Of a stretch of 64,000 bases of DNA, positions 23,809 through 31,754 are shown piece after piece. The stretch is from JANYHH01 sp965249745 (GTDB lineage: Bacteria > Deinococcota > Deinococci > Deinococcales > JAAFIG01). The stretch is from assembly GCA_965249745.1 (NCBI GenBank), contig OZ252252.1:1550001-1614000 (forward strand), in the 5' to 3' direction. Position 1 is the stretch's first letter. Each line of letters opens with the position of its first letter. Under the pieces are notes generated by a model, which was not told where the DNA came from, ran no database searches, and was given only the letters and a program-made list of their open reading frames with translations. Position numbers and translations under genes: made by a program.

Positions 23809-26800
23809 GAGAATCAGCCTCAAGACTATCCCACAATCTTTTTATTCTTTTCTCGAGCCAAGAATAGGAGAGTGGAAGAGTTTCGAGGATTTTTAGTGCC
23901 GAATTTGGTCTTTCCACTTTTGCATAAGCTTCGGCGAGCGTAACCTGAAGTTGTATTTCATATTCGTTAAGAACATTACTGACTTTTTGAGAGATTTTTT
24001 CGAGCCGCAAAATAGCATTTTCAGGCTCACCTCTTAACAAATCTAATTGAGCCAAGCGTGTCTCAAGGGGTAGAATAAAAGCCACTTGGCTATAGTTGAG
24101 TATAAGATCATCCAGTTCTTTCAAAGGAATTTGAGTCAAGCTTTCATTGCCAGTTTCTAAGTAAATATCTATCAGTGTAAAATTAGCCAAAGCGCTTTGA
24201 ATAGGTAATTTCAATTTTTTACTCAACTCAAGTGCTTTTTTAGAAGTTTCTATCGCTGCATCTAATCGCCCAGTGTATTGCTGTATCCGCGCTAGAATCC
24301 CAACAAATTGACATTCTCGAGCAAGCACCTTGCTTTCTGTGAGACTCAAGCCCTCGAGCGCCGTAGATTCAGCTTCGTCCCACAATCCTGCGCGGGTTTG
24401 AGCTTCCGCCGATAGCAGCAATGAGACAGTCAAAACACGTTCAAATCCCATCGCTCTAGCCTCGTCAGCCGAGTCCCTCAGACGCTCGAGCGCTTCCTCG
24501 GAGCGCCCCAACAGTCCCAGAATCTGTCCGACCTGGGCTTGCATCGTCAGTTCTGACTCGAGTTTTCCCAACGCCTTGTGTGCGTCTCGAGCCAGTTCTG
24601 CCTGCTCTAACGCTCGCGCCAAATCGCCTTGTTGTCTGTATAGCTCTTTCAGAATTGCGTGCGTTTCACCGATCAACGGACTGCGCGGTTTCGCTGTCTG
24701 TAAGACGCGTTGCAGGTGCGGCTCCGCCTCCTGTAACTGCCCGCACCCGATCAGCGCCGTTCCCAGGATCGCCAGTGCCTCCGGGAGCAAATCGCCAGTG
24801 GCACTCTCCGCCGTGACCCGCGCCTCCTCGAGCGCGTCCTTGTACTGCCCCCGGTACAGTCTGGCTTTGGCTCGCATCAGTCGCGCCTCGGTGGTGAGCG
24901 TAGCGTCACTCAACCCCTCCGCGATCTCGAGCATGGATTGACTGTGGGCTTCCAGCGCGTCCAGTTGCAATAGGGTGAGTTCCAGTTCCGCCAGGGCAGC
25001 ATGGGTGCGAAAGGCGACCCTGGGGTCGCGGGTCAGTTCCAGAGCGCGTCCGTAGTGGCGGCGGGCGTCCTGGTGGGCGTATACGGTTTGGGCTTGGCGG
25101 GCAGCGCTGAGATGCCACGGCGCGGCTTCCAGCTCACGTCCACCCAGCTCTAGGTGCTGCGCGACTCGAGCGGGGGCGGCGTCGCGTTTTCCCAGGCTGT
25201 CCGCGAGGCGGCGGTGAATCAGGCGTTGCCGTTCCAAGCTCAGTTGGTTCAATAAACTTTGGCGCAGCACGTCGTGACTGAAGCGGTACGCCTGACCCTC
25301 GTGACGCACCACTTGTCCGCCCAGCGCCCGTTCCAGCGCCTCGAGTCCCTCCCAGTCGGAGAGAGCGGTGGCGGGCATCAGATCGTCCGCCTCGAAGGGT
25401 TCACCGCTCAGGACGGCCACCTCGAGCAGTCGCCGCACCGCGCCGCCAAGGTGGGTAACGCGACCCAACGCGAGTTCCAGGACGTTTGGCGGGATGGGGA
25501 GTTCGGTGTAATCCTCAGTGTCATTGTCGAACGGGGTTACCCAAGAGCCATCGGCGTCGGTGTGGAGCGCCCCGGACTCGAATAAACCGCGCAGGGTTTC
25601 CAGCGCGAACAGGGGATTTCCGCCCGTGGCGTTTTGCAGACGGCGGGCGAACAGGCGGGCCGCGCCGCCCGACAGGGCTTGCAGCAGGCTCAGGGTTTGC
25701 GCCTCGCCCAGTGGGTTTAGCGTCAATCGGGCGATCAGCCCCTCGCGCTCGAGGGCGTTCAGTACGTTTTGCGCGGCCGCGTTCTCGGAGAGTTCCAGGC
25801 TGCGGGCGGTCGCCACGACCCGCAGTTCCGGGGCGCGACGCACCAGATGCGCCACGAATTCTAGGCTGGACGCGTCGAACCAGTGCAGGTCGTCCAGCAG
25901 CAACGCGCCGCCGGGCGGCAGGCTGAGCTGCAAGCCCTTGGTCAGCCCCTCGAGGAACCGGGCGCGTCCGTCATCATTCTGCCCCACCGATTCGCGTTCA
26001 CCGGGGCGCAGCAGTTCCGGCAGCAAGCGCGCCACCTCGAGCCGCCAGAGGTCGTCCAGGCTTTGCAAGCGCGGCAGAGCGGCGCGCAAGGCCTCCGCCA
26101 CCGGGTAGAGCGGCGTGGCGCTGGCGCTCTCGAAGCCGCGCAGCGTCAACACGGGTTCCAGGGCGTCCTCGCAGAGCCGAGTCTTGCCGACGCCGACCTC
26201 TCCCAAAATCAGGTTCAAGCCAGCGCCACGACTCTCGAGCCATTGCCAGGCGGACTCGCGCCCGATCAGCGGTGGATGCGACAGATTCGGAGCCTTGGAG
26301 CGTGCCGGTTCGGGTGCGGTGCTCTCGTCGGGACCGCCACGCTGAATCTTCGCCAGCAGCGCTAGGGTTTCCGGCAGTGGCGTCAGACCCAGTTCACGCG
26401 ACAGGAGTTCCGCCAGCGCATCAAATTGCTCCAGCGCCGCTGCCCGCTCACCGAGTTGCCAGTGCAGGCGCATGACCTCGCGGTGCTGCGATTCGCGCAG
26501 TTCATCGGTCGCCAGCAGCGTCCGCTGGGCTGATAGAGCGCCGCGCAGGTCCCCGAGCATCTCGAGCCGGGTCGCCCGCCCGCGCAACAGCCGGTCACAG
26601 GTTTCCTGAAGGCGTTCGCGTTGCCCGTCCAGCCACGCCTCGAACCCGGCAGCGCCGTTCAGCTCCACCCCCTCGAGCAGCGCCCCAGAGTACAGCTCTA
26701 ACGCCGCCTCGTCGTTGGCAGCGCCCAGCGCCAGAAAGCGTTTCGCATCTACGATTACGTCAGGCGACAATTCTAGACTGCTCGAGCTAACGGTGAGCGC

Positions 26801-27028
26801 CTCCCGCAGCGGGGTTTCACGCAATCGGAAGACCTCTTTGCGAAGGTTGGTGCGGGCCGCATCCTCGGACATCTCCGACCACAACGCGTTCGCCAGCACG
26901 CCTCGAGCGGTCTGTCCTTCCAATGCCAGATACGCCAGCAGCGCGAGCGCCTTGCGCGTGGCGAGCGCCAACTCCTGACCGTCGCACAGCACGACGGGCG
27001 TTCCCAGCAGACGCAACTCGAGGGTCAT
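23789..27028 (-). CDS. Large SARP-type regulator: BTAD, AAA ATPase, TPR
   Basis: 1079 aa from ATG 27028 (MTLELRLLGTPVV); in-frame starts up to 27109 exist, one GTG behind GGGAG. Domains: OmpR-like winged helix with ALATRKALALLAYLAL and LRKEVFRLRE (1-95), bacterial transcriptional activation domain (100-240), a STAND-type ATPase with GEVGVGKTRL (Walker A, ~270) and LLLDDLHWFD (Walker B), then ~400 residues of TPR-like helices. AfsR/SARP proteins of this build activate promoters with 11-bp direct repeats. The neighbouring lipoprotein promoters have such repeats, so it probably activates them. A smaller-TPR paralogue lies at 49798. Confidence 0.87.
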   Translation of the reverse strand: MTLELRLLGTPVVLCDGQELALATRKALALLAYLALEGQTARGVLANALWSEMSEDAARTNLRKEVFRLRETPLREALTVSSSSLELSPDVIVDAKRFLALGAANDEAALELYSGALLEGVELNGAAGFEAWLDGQRERLQETCDRLLRGRATRLEMLGDLRGALSAQRTLLATDELRESQHREVMRLHWQLGERAAALEQFDALAELLSRELGLTPLPETLALLAKIQRGGPDESTAPEPARSKAPNLSHPPLIGRESAWQWLESRGAGLNLILGEVGVGKTRLCEDALEPVLTLRGFESASATPLYPVAEALRAALPRLQSLDDLWRLEVARLLPELLRPGERESVGQNDDGRARFLEGLTKGLQLSLPPGGALLLDDLHWFDASSLEFVAHLVRRAPELRVVATARSLELSENAAAQNVLNALEREGLIARLTLNPLGEAQTLSLLQALSGGAARLFARRLQNATGGNPLFALETLRGLFESGALHTDADGSWVTPFDNDTEDYTELPIPPNVLELALGRVTHLGGAVRRLLEVAVLSGEPFEADDLMPATALSDWEGLEALERALGGQVVRHEGQAYRFSHDVLRQSLLNQLSLERQRLIHRRLADSLGKRDAAPARVAQHLELGGRELEAAPWHLSAARQAQTVYAHQDARRHYGRALELTRDPRVAFRTHAALAELELTLLQLDALEAHSQSMLEIAEGLSDATLTTEARLMRAKARLYRGQYKDALEEARVTAESATGDLLPEALAILGTALIGCGQLQEAEPHLQRVLQTAKPRSPLIGETHAILKELYRQQGDLARALEQAELARDAHKALGKLESELTMQAQVGQILGLLGRSEEALERLRDSADEARAMGFERVLTVSLLLSAEAQTRAGLWDEAESTALEGLSLTESKVLARECQFVGILARIQQYTGRLDAAIETSKKALELSKKLKLPIQSALANFTLIDIYLETGNESLTQIPLKELDDLILNYSQVAFILPLETRLAQLDLLRGEPENAILRLEKISQKVSNVLNEYEIQLQVTLAEAYAKVERPNSALKILETLPLSYSWLEKRIKRLWDSLEADSQTERRP

Positions 27029-27172
27029 CGGTGATCCAACCGAGCTTACTACTGCGCTGCCTCGGTGCGGGTCTGCCAGGGCGATCACCTCCCTTGGATT
27101 CGGGGTCAACGGCTCCAGTTCCCAGTTCGTGAGACTCGAGGCTTGGGAAACTCAAGTTTGGAAGGCTCGAGA

Positions 27173-27208
27173 CGAAAAGAGCGGGCGCGAGGATTTCTTC
27201 GCGCCCGC
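27173..27208 (-). terminator. Terminator of rpmF-fabH
   Basis: GCGGGCGCGA (27181-27190) pairs with TCGCGCCCGC (27199-27208); on the reverse strand it is followed by TCTTTTCG. Confidence 0.88.
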
Positions 27209-27222
27209 CCAAACCCAGACCT

Positions 27223-28221
27223 TCAGAACGTCTTGTTGTACCAGCGCACCACACCGGAAGCCCAGGTCAGACCCGCGCCGAAACTGACCAGCAACAGATC
27301 GTTTCCATCCTCGATCCGCCCGTCGTCCAGCGCCTCCTGCATGGCGATCCCGATGCTGGCGGCGCTCGTGTTGCCGTAGCGCTCCACGTTGGAAACAATC
27401 TTCTCCAAAGGCAACGCCAGTGATTCTCTGGCGGCGTCAATGATCCGATAATTCGCTTGGTGCGGGATGAAGTAATCAATCTCCTCGAGGCTCAGATTGG
27501 CGCGGGAGGCGGCTTCCTTCGTGGCAGTGCTCATGACGCGCACCGCGAACTTGAAGACCTCGCGGCCGTTCATGGAGACAAATTCGGTCAGCGGATTCCC
27601 GTCCGGCAAGGTTTTGTTGATGCAGCGCATGTTGAGGTGCTTCGCGCCCTCGCCGTCTGCGCCCAGCACGAAGCTCTTAAAGCCGTACCCGTCCGGGACT
27701 TCTTCCACGATCGCGGCGCAAGCCCCATCACCGAACAGCACGAGCGTGCCGCGATCCTCCCAGTTGATGATCTTGGAGAGGATATCCGCGCCGATCGTCA
27801 GCACCTTCTTGGCGATGCCGGATTTCACGTACGCCGCGGCCGTGGAAAGGGCGTACATCCAGCCGGGGCAGGCCGCCAAGAGATCAAACGCGCCCGCTTT
27901 TAACTTGAAGTGATTCTGAATCAAGGCGGCCGTGGCCGGGAACAGCGCATCCGGCGTGCTGGTCGCTATGATCACCAGATCCACGCCCTCGAGTGTGTTC
28001 GCACCGTGACGACGGATCAGGTCGTCGGTGGCGCGAATCGCCATGTGGCTGCAAAACTCGTTGTCATCGGCGAAACGCCGTTCCTTGATGCCGGTCCGGG
28101 TGACGATCCACTCGTCGCTGGTCTCCACAATTTGAGCAAGGTCGTGATTGGTCACGACCTTGCTGGGGACATACGTTCCGAGGGCGGTCATCCCCACCGC
28201 GCCGGGAAGGGATGGGGTCAT
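27223..28221 (-). CDS. fabH: 3-oxoacyl-ACP synthase III
   Basis: FabH condenses acyl-CoA primers with malonyl-ACP to begin fatty-acid synthesis. 332 aa; catalytic triad Cys in DLLAACPGWMYAL, His in IPHQANYRI, Asn in YGNTSAASIG. Other marks: SDEWIVTRTGIKERR and SFGAGLTWAS. Follows rpmF by 4 bp, the conserved rpmF-(plsX)-fabH order, although plsX is not between them. Substrate preference (branched or straight) cannot be read from sequence. Confidence 0.95.
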   Translation of the reverse strand: MTPSLPGAVGMTALGTYVPSKVVTNHDLAQIVETSDEWIVTRTGIKERRFADDNEFCSHMAIRATDDLIRRHGANTLEGVDLVIIATSTPDALFPATAALIQNHFKLKAGAFDLLAACPGWMYALSTAAAYVKSGIAKKVLTIGADILSKIINWEDRGTLVLFGDGACAAIVEEVPDGYGFKSFVLGADGEGAKHLNMRCINKTLPDGNPLTEFVSMNGREVFKFAVRVMSTATKEAASRANLSLEEIDYFIPHQANYRIIDAARESLALPLEKIVSNVERYGNTSAASIGIAMQEALDDGRIEDGNDLLLVSFGAGLTWASGVVRWYNKTF

Positions 28222-28225
28222 GGGT

Positions 28226-28414
28226 TCAAGCCTGAACGTTCAGGACTTGACGGCCATCGTAGAAACCGCACGATGGGCAGACCATGTGCTGCGGCTTCTT
28301 GGAACCGCAGTTCTTGCAGGTCGTCAGATTCGGGGCGACCAAGGCGTGATGGCTACGGCGCAGGTCGCGCTTGGATTTGCTGGTTTTCTTCTTCGGAACG
28401 GGGTGCTTCGCCAT
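28226..28414 (-). CDS. rpmF: 50S ribosomal protein L32
   Basis: 62 aa. MAKHPVPKKKTSKSKRDLRR at the N-terminus and a zinc ribbon TCKNCG ... VCPSCG with all four cysteines, so this is the zinc-binding (C+) form. GAGAGGA precedes ATG. First gene of rpmF-fabH, linking ribosome and lipid synthesis; the usual upstream yceD homologue is absent here. Confidence 0.96.
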   Translation of the reverse strand: MAKHPVPKKKTSKSKRDLRRSHHALVAPNLTTCKNCGSKKPQHMVCPSCGFYDGRQVLNVQA

Positions 28415-28626
28415 AAATATCCTCTCAAAAACAGCCGCAGTGTTACCGGGTCAAGCCCTGGATCTTCGTCGCTGTCAGCCTGACAGTGGCGAATTGCCGA
28501 TCCAAGATTCCGACCTGGCGTACGCCTTAAAGCGCACTTCGCGGCAAGCCTTGAGAATATAGCACAGGACTCGAGAAACGAAAAGCCCCGAACCAACTCC
28601 ACTAGGACACGTAATCATTAGGTGTC

Positions 28627-28839
28627 GTGGAAACGCTTGAACGGTTCTTTCAAAAATATCGAAAGCCAATTGCTGCTCTTGGTGCGTTGATTATCACTCT
28701 GATGGTGTTTCAGAATCTCTGGTTCAAATCTCTAGTGATGCCAAGCGCCTCCTACCCGAGTCAGTCAACTCGTTTACCTCGAGCTAGCAATGCTGATAGA
28801 GAAATTCGCAACGATTTGTTAACTAAGGATATTTCTTAG
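28627..28839 (+). CDS. Small single-pass membrane protein
   Basis: 70 aa from GTG 28627. One membrane helix (PIAALGALIITLMVFQNLWF, residues ~14-33) after a basic start (FFQKYRK), so probably N-in with a short external polar tail rich in Ser and charged residues. No family recognised. Expression signals are weak. Region is more AT-rich than surroundings. Confidence 0.45.
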   Translation: METLERFFQKYRKPIAALGALIITLMVFQNLWFKSLVMPSASYPSQSTRLPRASNADREIRNDLLTKDIS

Positions 28840-28941
28840 CCTTCAAAGCCTGAAAATTTCCATTTTCTAAAACAAGAAACGAATGGGTCGGGTGCAAACA
28901 TCTCCACAGACTCGGGTATCTTCCGCTTTAACTGTTTTCCA

Positions 28942-29091
28942 ATGGAGATTCGTGCTCTGCTTGATAAAACGATCACGGTCTGCATTGTTGGTTTAAGAGA
29001 TATTTCTGGAGAGATTGTTCGACATTTGTTTATGAACGCAGGCGATTATCCTTCAAAACCCCGAAATCCAAAAGGGTACGGGGGTTCCTGA
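28942..29091 (+). CDS. Possible 49-aa protein
   Basis: ATG 28942 to TGA 29091. MEIRALLDKTITVCIVGLRD starts it and PSKPRNPKGYGGS ends it. No Shine-Dalgarno of note; low local G+C. Listed because it is the only sizeable open frame in 28840-29100. Confidence 0.3.
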   Translation: MEIRALLDKTITVCIVGLRDISGEIVRHLFMNAGDYPSKPRNPKGYGGS

Positions 29092-29109
29092 TTGATTGTT
29101 TTTACTTCG

Positions 29110-29280
29110 CTAATCGTAGGCTTCGGGAGCTTCGTCACCCGCATCGGGCCAGCTCTCATCCAGCTTTGCTCGTTTCAGGTCCGGTCGAGCGAGTGATTGA
29201 GAAGCCCAGGGTTCGGGGGTTAGCGTACTTAACTCTCGAGCGACTACCACTCCCAGACGAGCGGACGCCCATCGGCTCAA
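29110..29280 (-). pseudogene. Protein-like fragment, C-terminal end of an unknown gene
   Basis: Reverse frame ending at 29110: SRWASARLGVVVARELSTLT, then PEPWASQSLARPDLKRAKLD and an acidic tail ending EAYD. It has strongly coding-like composition and a natural acidic C-terminus. A TTG at 29280 would give 56 aa, but the frame is open further upstream (past 29390, into the SixA promoter) without ATG or GTG. Either a small protein with unusual start or the remnant of a decayed gene. Confidence 0.4.
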
Positions 29281-29396
29281 GTAAATGCGTCCAGAGTCCG
29301 TGCAGCCCCAGACCGTCTTCGAGGAACAACGCTGAAGCCGTACTTTGAGCCGTGCAGACTCGCCCCTCCAATCTCCTCTCGAGTAGACTCTGCCAC

Positions 29397-29879
29397 ATGG
29401 AGCTGTACCTGATTCGGCACGCGCAAGCCGAGCCGTTACTCGAGACGGGCGGGGTGGACGCGCAACGGAAACTCACCCTGAAGGGACACGAACAGGCCAG
29501 GACGCTGCGGCGCACCTTCGAGCACCTAGGCGTTCACCTGGACGCGGTTTACACCAGCCCGTGGCGCAGGGCGCGCCAGACGGCCAGCGCCCTGGAACCC
29601 GTGGCGGACCACTTGGAGGTGCTGGAGGGGTTATCAGCCGCACCGGGGAAGGCGTTACTGTCGCAGGTCTCTCGGCTGAGCGATCAACTCGAGCGGGTGG
29701 CGCTGGTCGGGCATCAGCCGTGGGTCTCGGAACTAGCGAGTCTCCTGTTGACGGGTGATGCGACGCACGCCGCCGCCTTCGAGTTCAGGAAGTGCGCCCT
29801 ATACGCGTTTTCGTACACGCCGGATCAGTGCTTCTTGCGCTTCGTCTTGCCGTCGGGCGTGCTGCGCCGCTTGTCCTGA
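29397..29879 (+). CDS. SixA-type phosphohistidine phosphatase
   Basis: 160 aa histidine phosphatase. The phosphate-pocket motif is LIRHAQAEP (RH-A instead of RHG, as in SixA), with RRARQTA and VALVGHQPWVSELA carrying the second His. SixA removes phosphate from His-containing phosphotransfer domains. Start ATG 29397 is fixed by TAGACT (29384-29389) 7 nt upstream. Tail-to-tail overlap of 55 bp with the ppx/gppA-like gene. Confidence 0.88.
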   Translation: MELYLIRHAQAEPLLETGGVDAQRKLTLKGHEQARTLRRTFEHLGVHLDAVYTSPWRRARQTASALEPVADHLEVLEGLSAAPGKALLSQVSRLSDQLERVALVGHQPWVSELASLLLTGDATHAAAFEFRKCALYAFSYTPDQCFLRFVLPSGVLRRLS

Positions 29880-31411
29880 GCCGACGTACCCGCCCCGCCG
29901 CGCGTCAACTGCCCCGACTCGAGGATCAGCTCGCGGGCAAAGGCTTTCTTGAAGAGATCGCCTTGCTTGGCGGCCTCCCAGAGTTCCACCCTGGGCATGT
30001 CCTCAGCCACTAAGCGTAGAGTCACGCTATCCTTTTTGATGCTGACCCGAATGTCCTTGACCCGTCCGGCTCGAGCGCGTTCCAGGTACTCTGCCAGTCG
30101 CAGGCAGGCCGCCAAGCGCGTCAGGCGCAGGTCGTCGTCCGGCTCCAAGAGCGATTTGAAGATTCCCAGCTTCGGGTCGCCCTTGCGGTGATACTGGGTC
30201 AGCAACGCTAGCAGCACGTGTTCGCGGTGCGTCAACCCTGGCATCTGCCCGCTCAAGATCAAATACGCGCTGTGTTTGTGATGATCGAAATAACTGACCG
30301 TCATGCCGATGTCGTGCAACGTTGCCGCCGCGTCCAGCAGTTGGGACTCCGGGCTGCCATAGCCATGCAACGACGCCAACGCTTCAAACAGCAACTTCGA
30401 GAGTTTCCGCACCTGTCTCGTGTGAGCGGGGTCCTGCGGGTAGTGCGCGAACAGGTTCAGCACGCTGAAGGAGCGCACCTCTGGGAGCAAGTGCGGGGGG
30501 TTGGGCAGGAAGGCGCGATAAAACGCTCCCTCGCGTACGCCCTGACCGCTGATGAGCAAACTTTCCAGCTCGCACTCGCGCAGCACCATGCGGTAGACGA
30601 GGGCACCCGCCAGAATCGCGTCCGCCCGGTCTGGGTGAATCCCGCTGATTCGCGTGCGCTCGCGGACGGGCAGGGACAGCAGCCGCTCCACCAACTCCTC
30701 GAGTTTGGCTCGAGTCAACTCGTAGCCGTGCAGCACATCCAAGGGGTAGCCGTCCGCCTTCTGCACAGCTCTAGCCAGGTTACGAATTGTGCCGCCCATG
30801 GCGATCAGCGGCGCGGGTTCGCGGCGCACGCGTTCCAGGGCGCGACCCATCTGATTTTTCACGAAGCGCTCCAGGTCACGCACCTCGTGGTCCCCGGTGC
30901 GGTCGCCCTTCAAGAACTGCTCGGTCAGGCGCACGTACCCGAGCGGGTACGCCTGCCCGCCCGCGAACAGGCGCTTCTCCAGTCGTGAGAGCTGAGCGCT
31001 GCCCCCGCCGAGGTCCATGACCCAGGCGTCGGACACGCTGAAGGCGTTGGCCACCGCGAGTGCCCCGTACTGCGCCTCCTCTTCGCCGGAGAGAACCATG
31101 AACTCGAGGTCAAAGTCGCGCAGGCGTTGGAAGAAGTCGCCGTTGTTGGCGGCCTCGCGGACCGCGCTCGTGGCAATCACCAAGAGCTTCCCCAGCCCGG
31201 TCGCCGAGGCGTAGTCGGTGTACAGCGTCAGTGCGTCCAGAGCGCGCTCCATCGCCGCCGAGGAGAGCTTGCCGCTCGAGGCGAAACCCTCACCGAGCCG
31301 CACGCTCTCGCGGATCTCGTCGGTCAGGCGGAACCAGCGTCCCGGCTGGAACTGGTAGACCACGAGTCGGGCCGTGCCCGATCCCATGTCCACGATGCCG
31401 ACGCGCTCCAC
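29825..31411 (-). CDS. Ppx/GppA phosphatase with C-terminal HD domain
   Basis: 528 aa from GTG 31411, chosen because reverse TACAGT (31423-31418) ends 6 nt upstream. ASKHA fold: VGIVDMGSGTARLVVYQF (phosphate loop 1), VLSGEEEAQYGALA, VMDLGGGSAQLSRL and IAMGGTIRNLARAV. The C-terminal half is HD-like with LHDIGMTVSYFDHHKHSAYL. Hydrolyses polyphosphate and/or pppGpp; sequence does not decide which. A SixA-type phosphatase next door suggests phosphate metabolism. Confidence 0.9.
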   Translation of the reverse strand: MERVGIVDMGSGTARLVVYQFQPGRWFRLTDEIRESVRLGEGFASSGKLSSAAMERALDALTLYTDYASATGLGKLLVIATSAVREAANNGDFFQRLRDFDLEFMVLSGEEEAQYGALAVANAFSVSDAWVMDLGGGSAQLSRLEKRLFAGGQAYPLGYVRLTEQFLKGDRTGDHEVRDLERFVKNQMGRALERVRREPAPLIAMGGTIRNLARAVQKADGYPLDVLHGYELTRAKLEELVERLLSLPVRERTRISGIHPDRADAILAGALVYRMVLRECELESLLISGQGVREGAFYRAFLPNPPHLLPEVRSFSVLNLFAHYPQDPAHTRQVRKLSKLLFEALASLHGYGSPESQLLDAAATLHDIGMTVSYFDHHKHSAYLILSGQMPGLTHREHVLLALLTQYHRKGDPKLGIFKSLLEPDDDLRLTRLAACLRLAEYLERARAGRVKDIRVSIKKDSVTLRLVAEDMPRVELWEAAKQGDLFKKAFARELILESGQLTRGGAGTSAQDKRRSTPDGKTKRKKH

Positions 31412-31516
31412 TGCCTCACTGTACCAGGACAGGCTTGAAGTGCGACGATGCTCAAAGTGAGAGGTGAGACTTGGCTCGAGATGAGCGGGGTGATCTTGAC
31501 TCAGCAAAATGGACAT

Positions 31517-31556
31517 AAAAAAGCGGGAACACCGAGCGGGAGGTCTCGGTGTTCCC
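31517..31556 (-). terminator. Rho-independent terminator (reverse strand)
   Basis: GGGAACACCGAG (31525-31536) / CTCGGTGTTCCC (31545-31556), followed on the reverse strand by T6 (31522-31517). It lies ~200 bp after the parvulin gene; the stretch 31560-31754 between holds no gene that I can support. Confidence 0.85.
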
Positions 31557-31754
31557 TGAAACCAAGATTGCATGTCACGTAGCGTCAGAGTCAAGAGCAG
31601 AAAAGGGTTGTAGCAACGCATAAAACAACGGAACGGCTCGATGAGCCTTAAGTGTAAAAGTGGCAGAAATCAATTCGCACCGCGTCAAAGGTTGACGTGC
31701 CGCTGCCAAAAATAAGGGCGAGCCGAAGCCCGCCCCAGGTTCACGATTAAAGCT

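Noticed and set aside
31412..31621. Extension of the Ppx protein to ATG 31621
   Set aside because: It reads through a strong reverse-strand terminator (31517-31556) and adds 70 unconserved residues.
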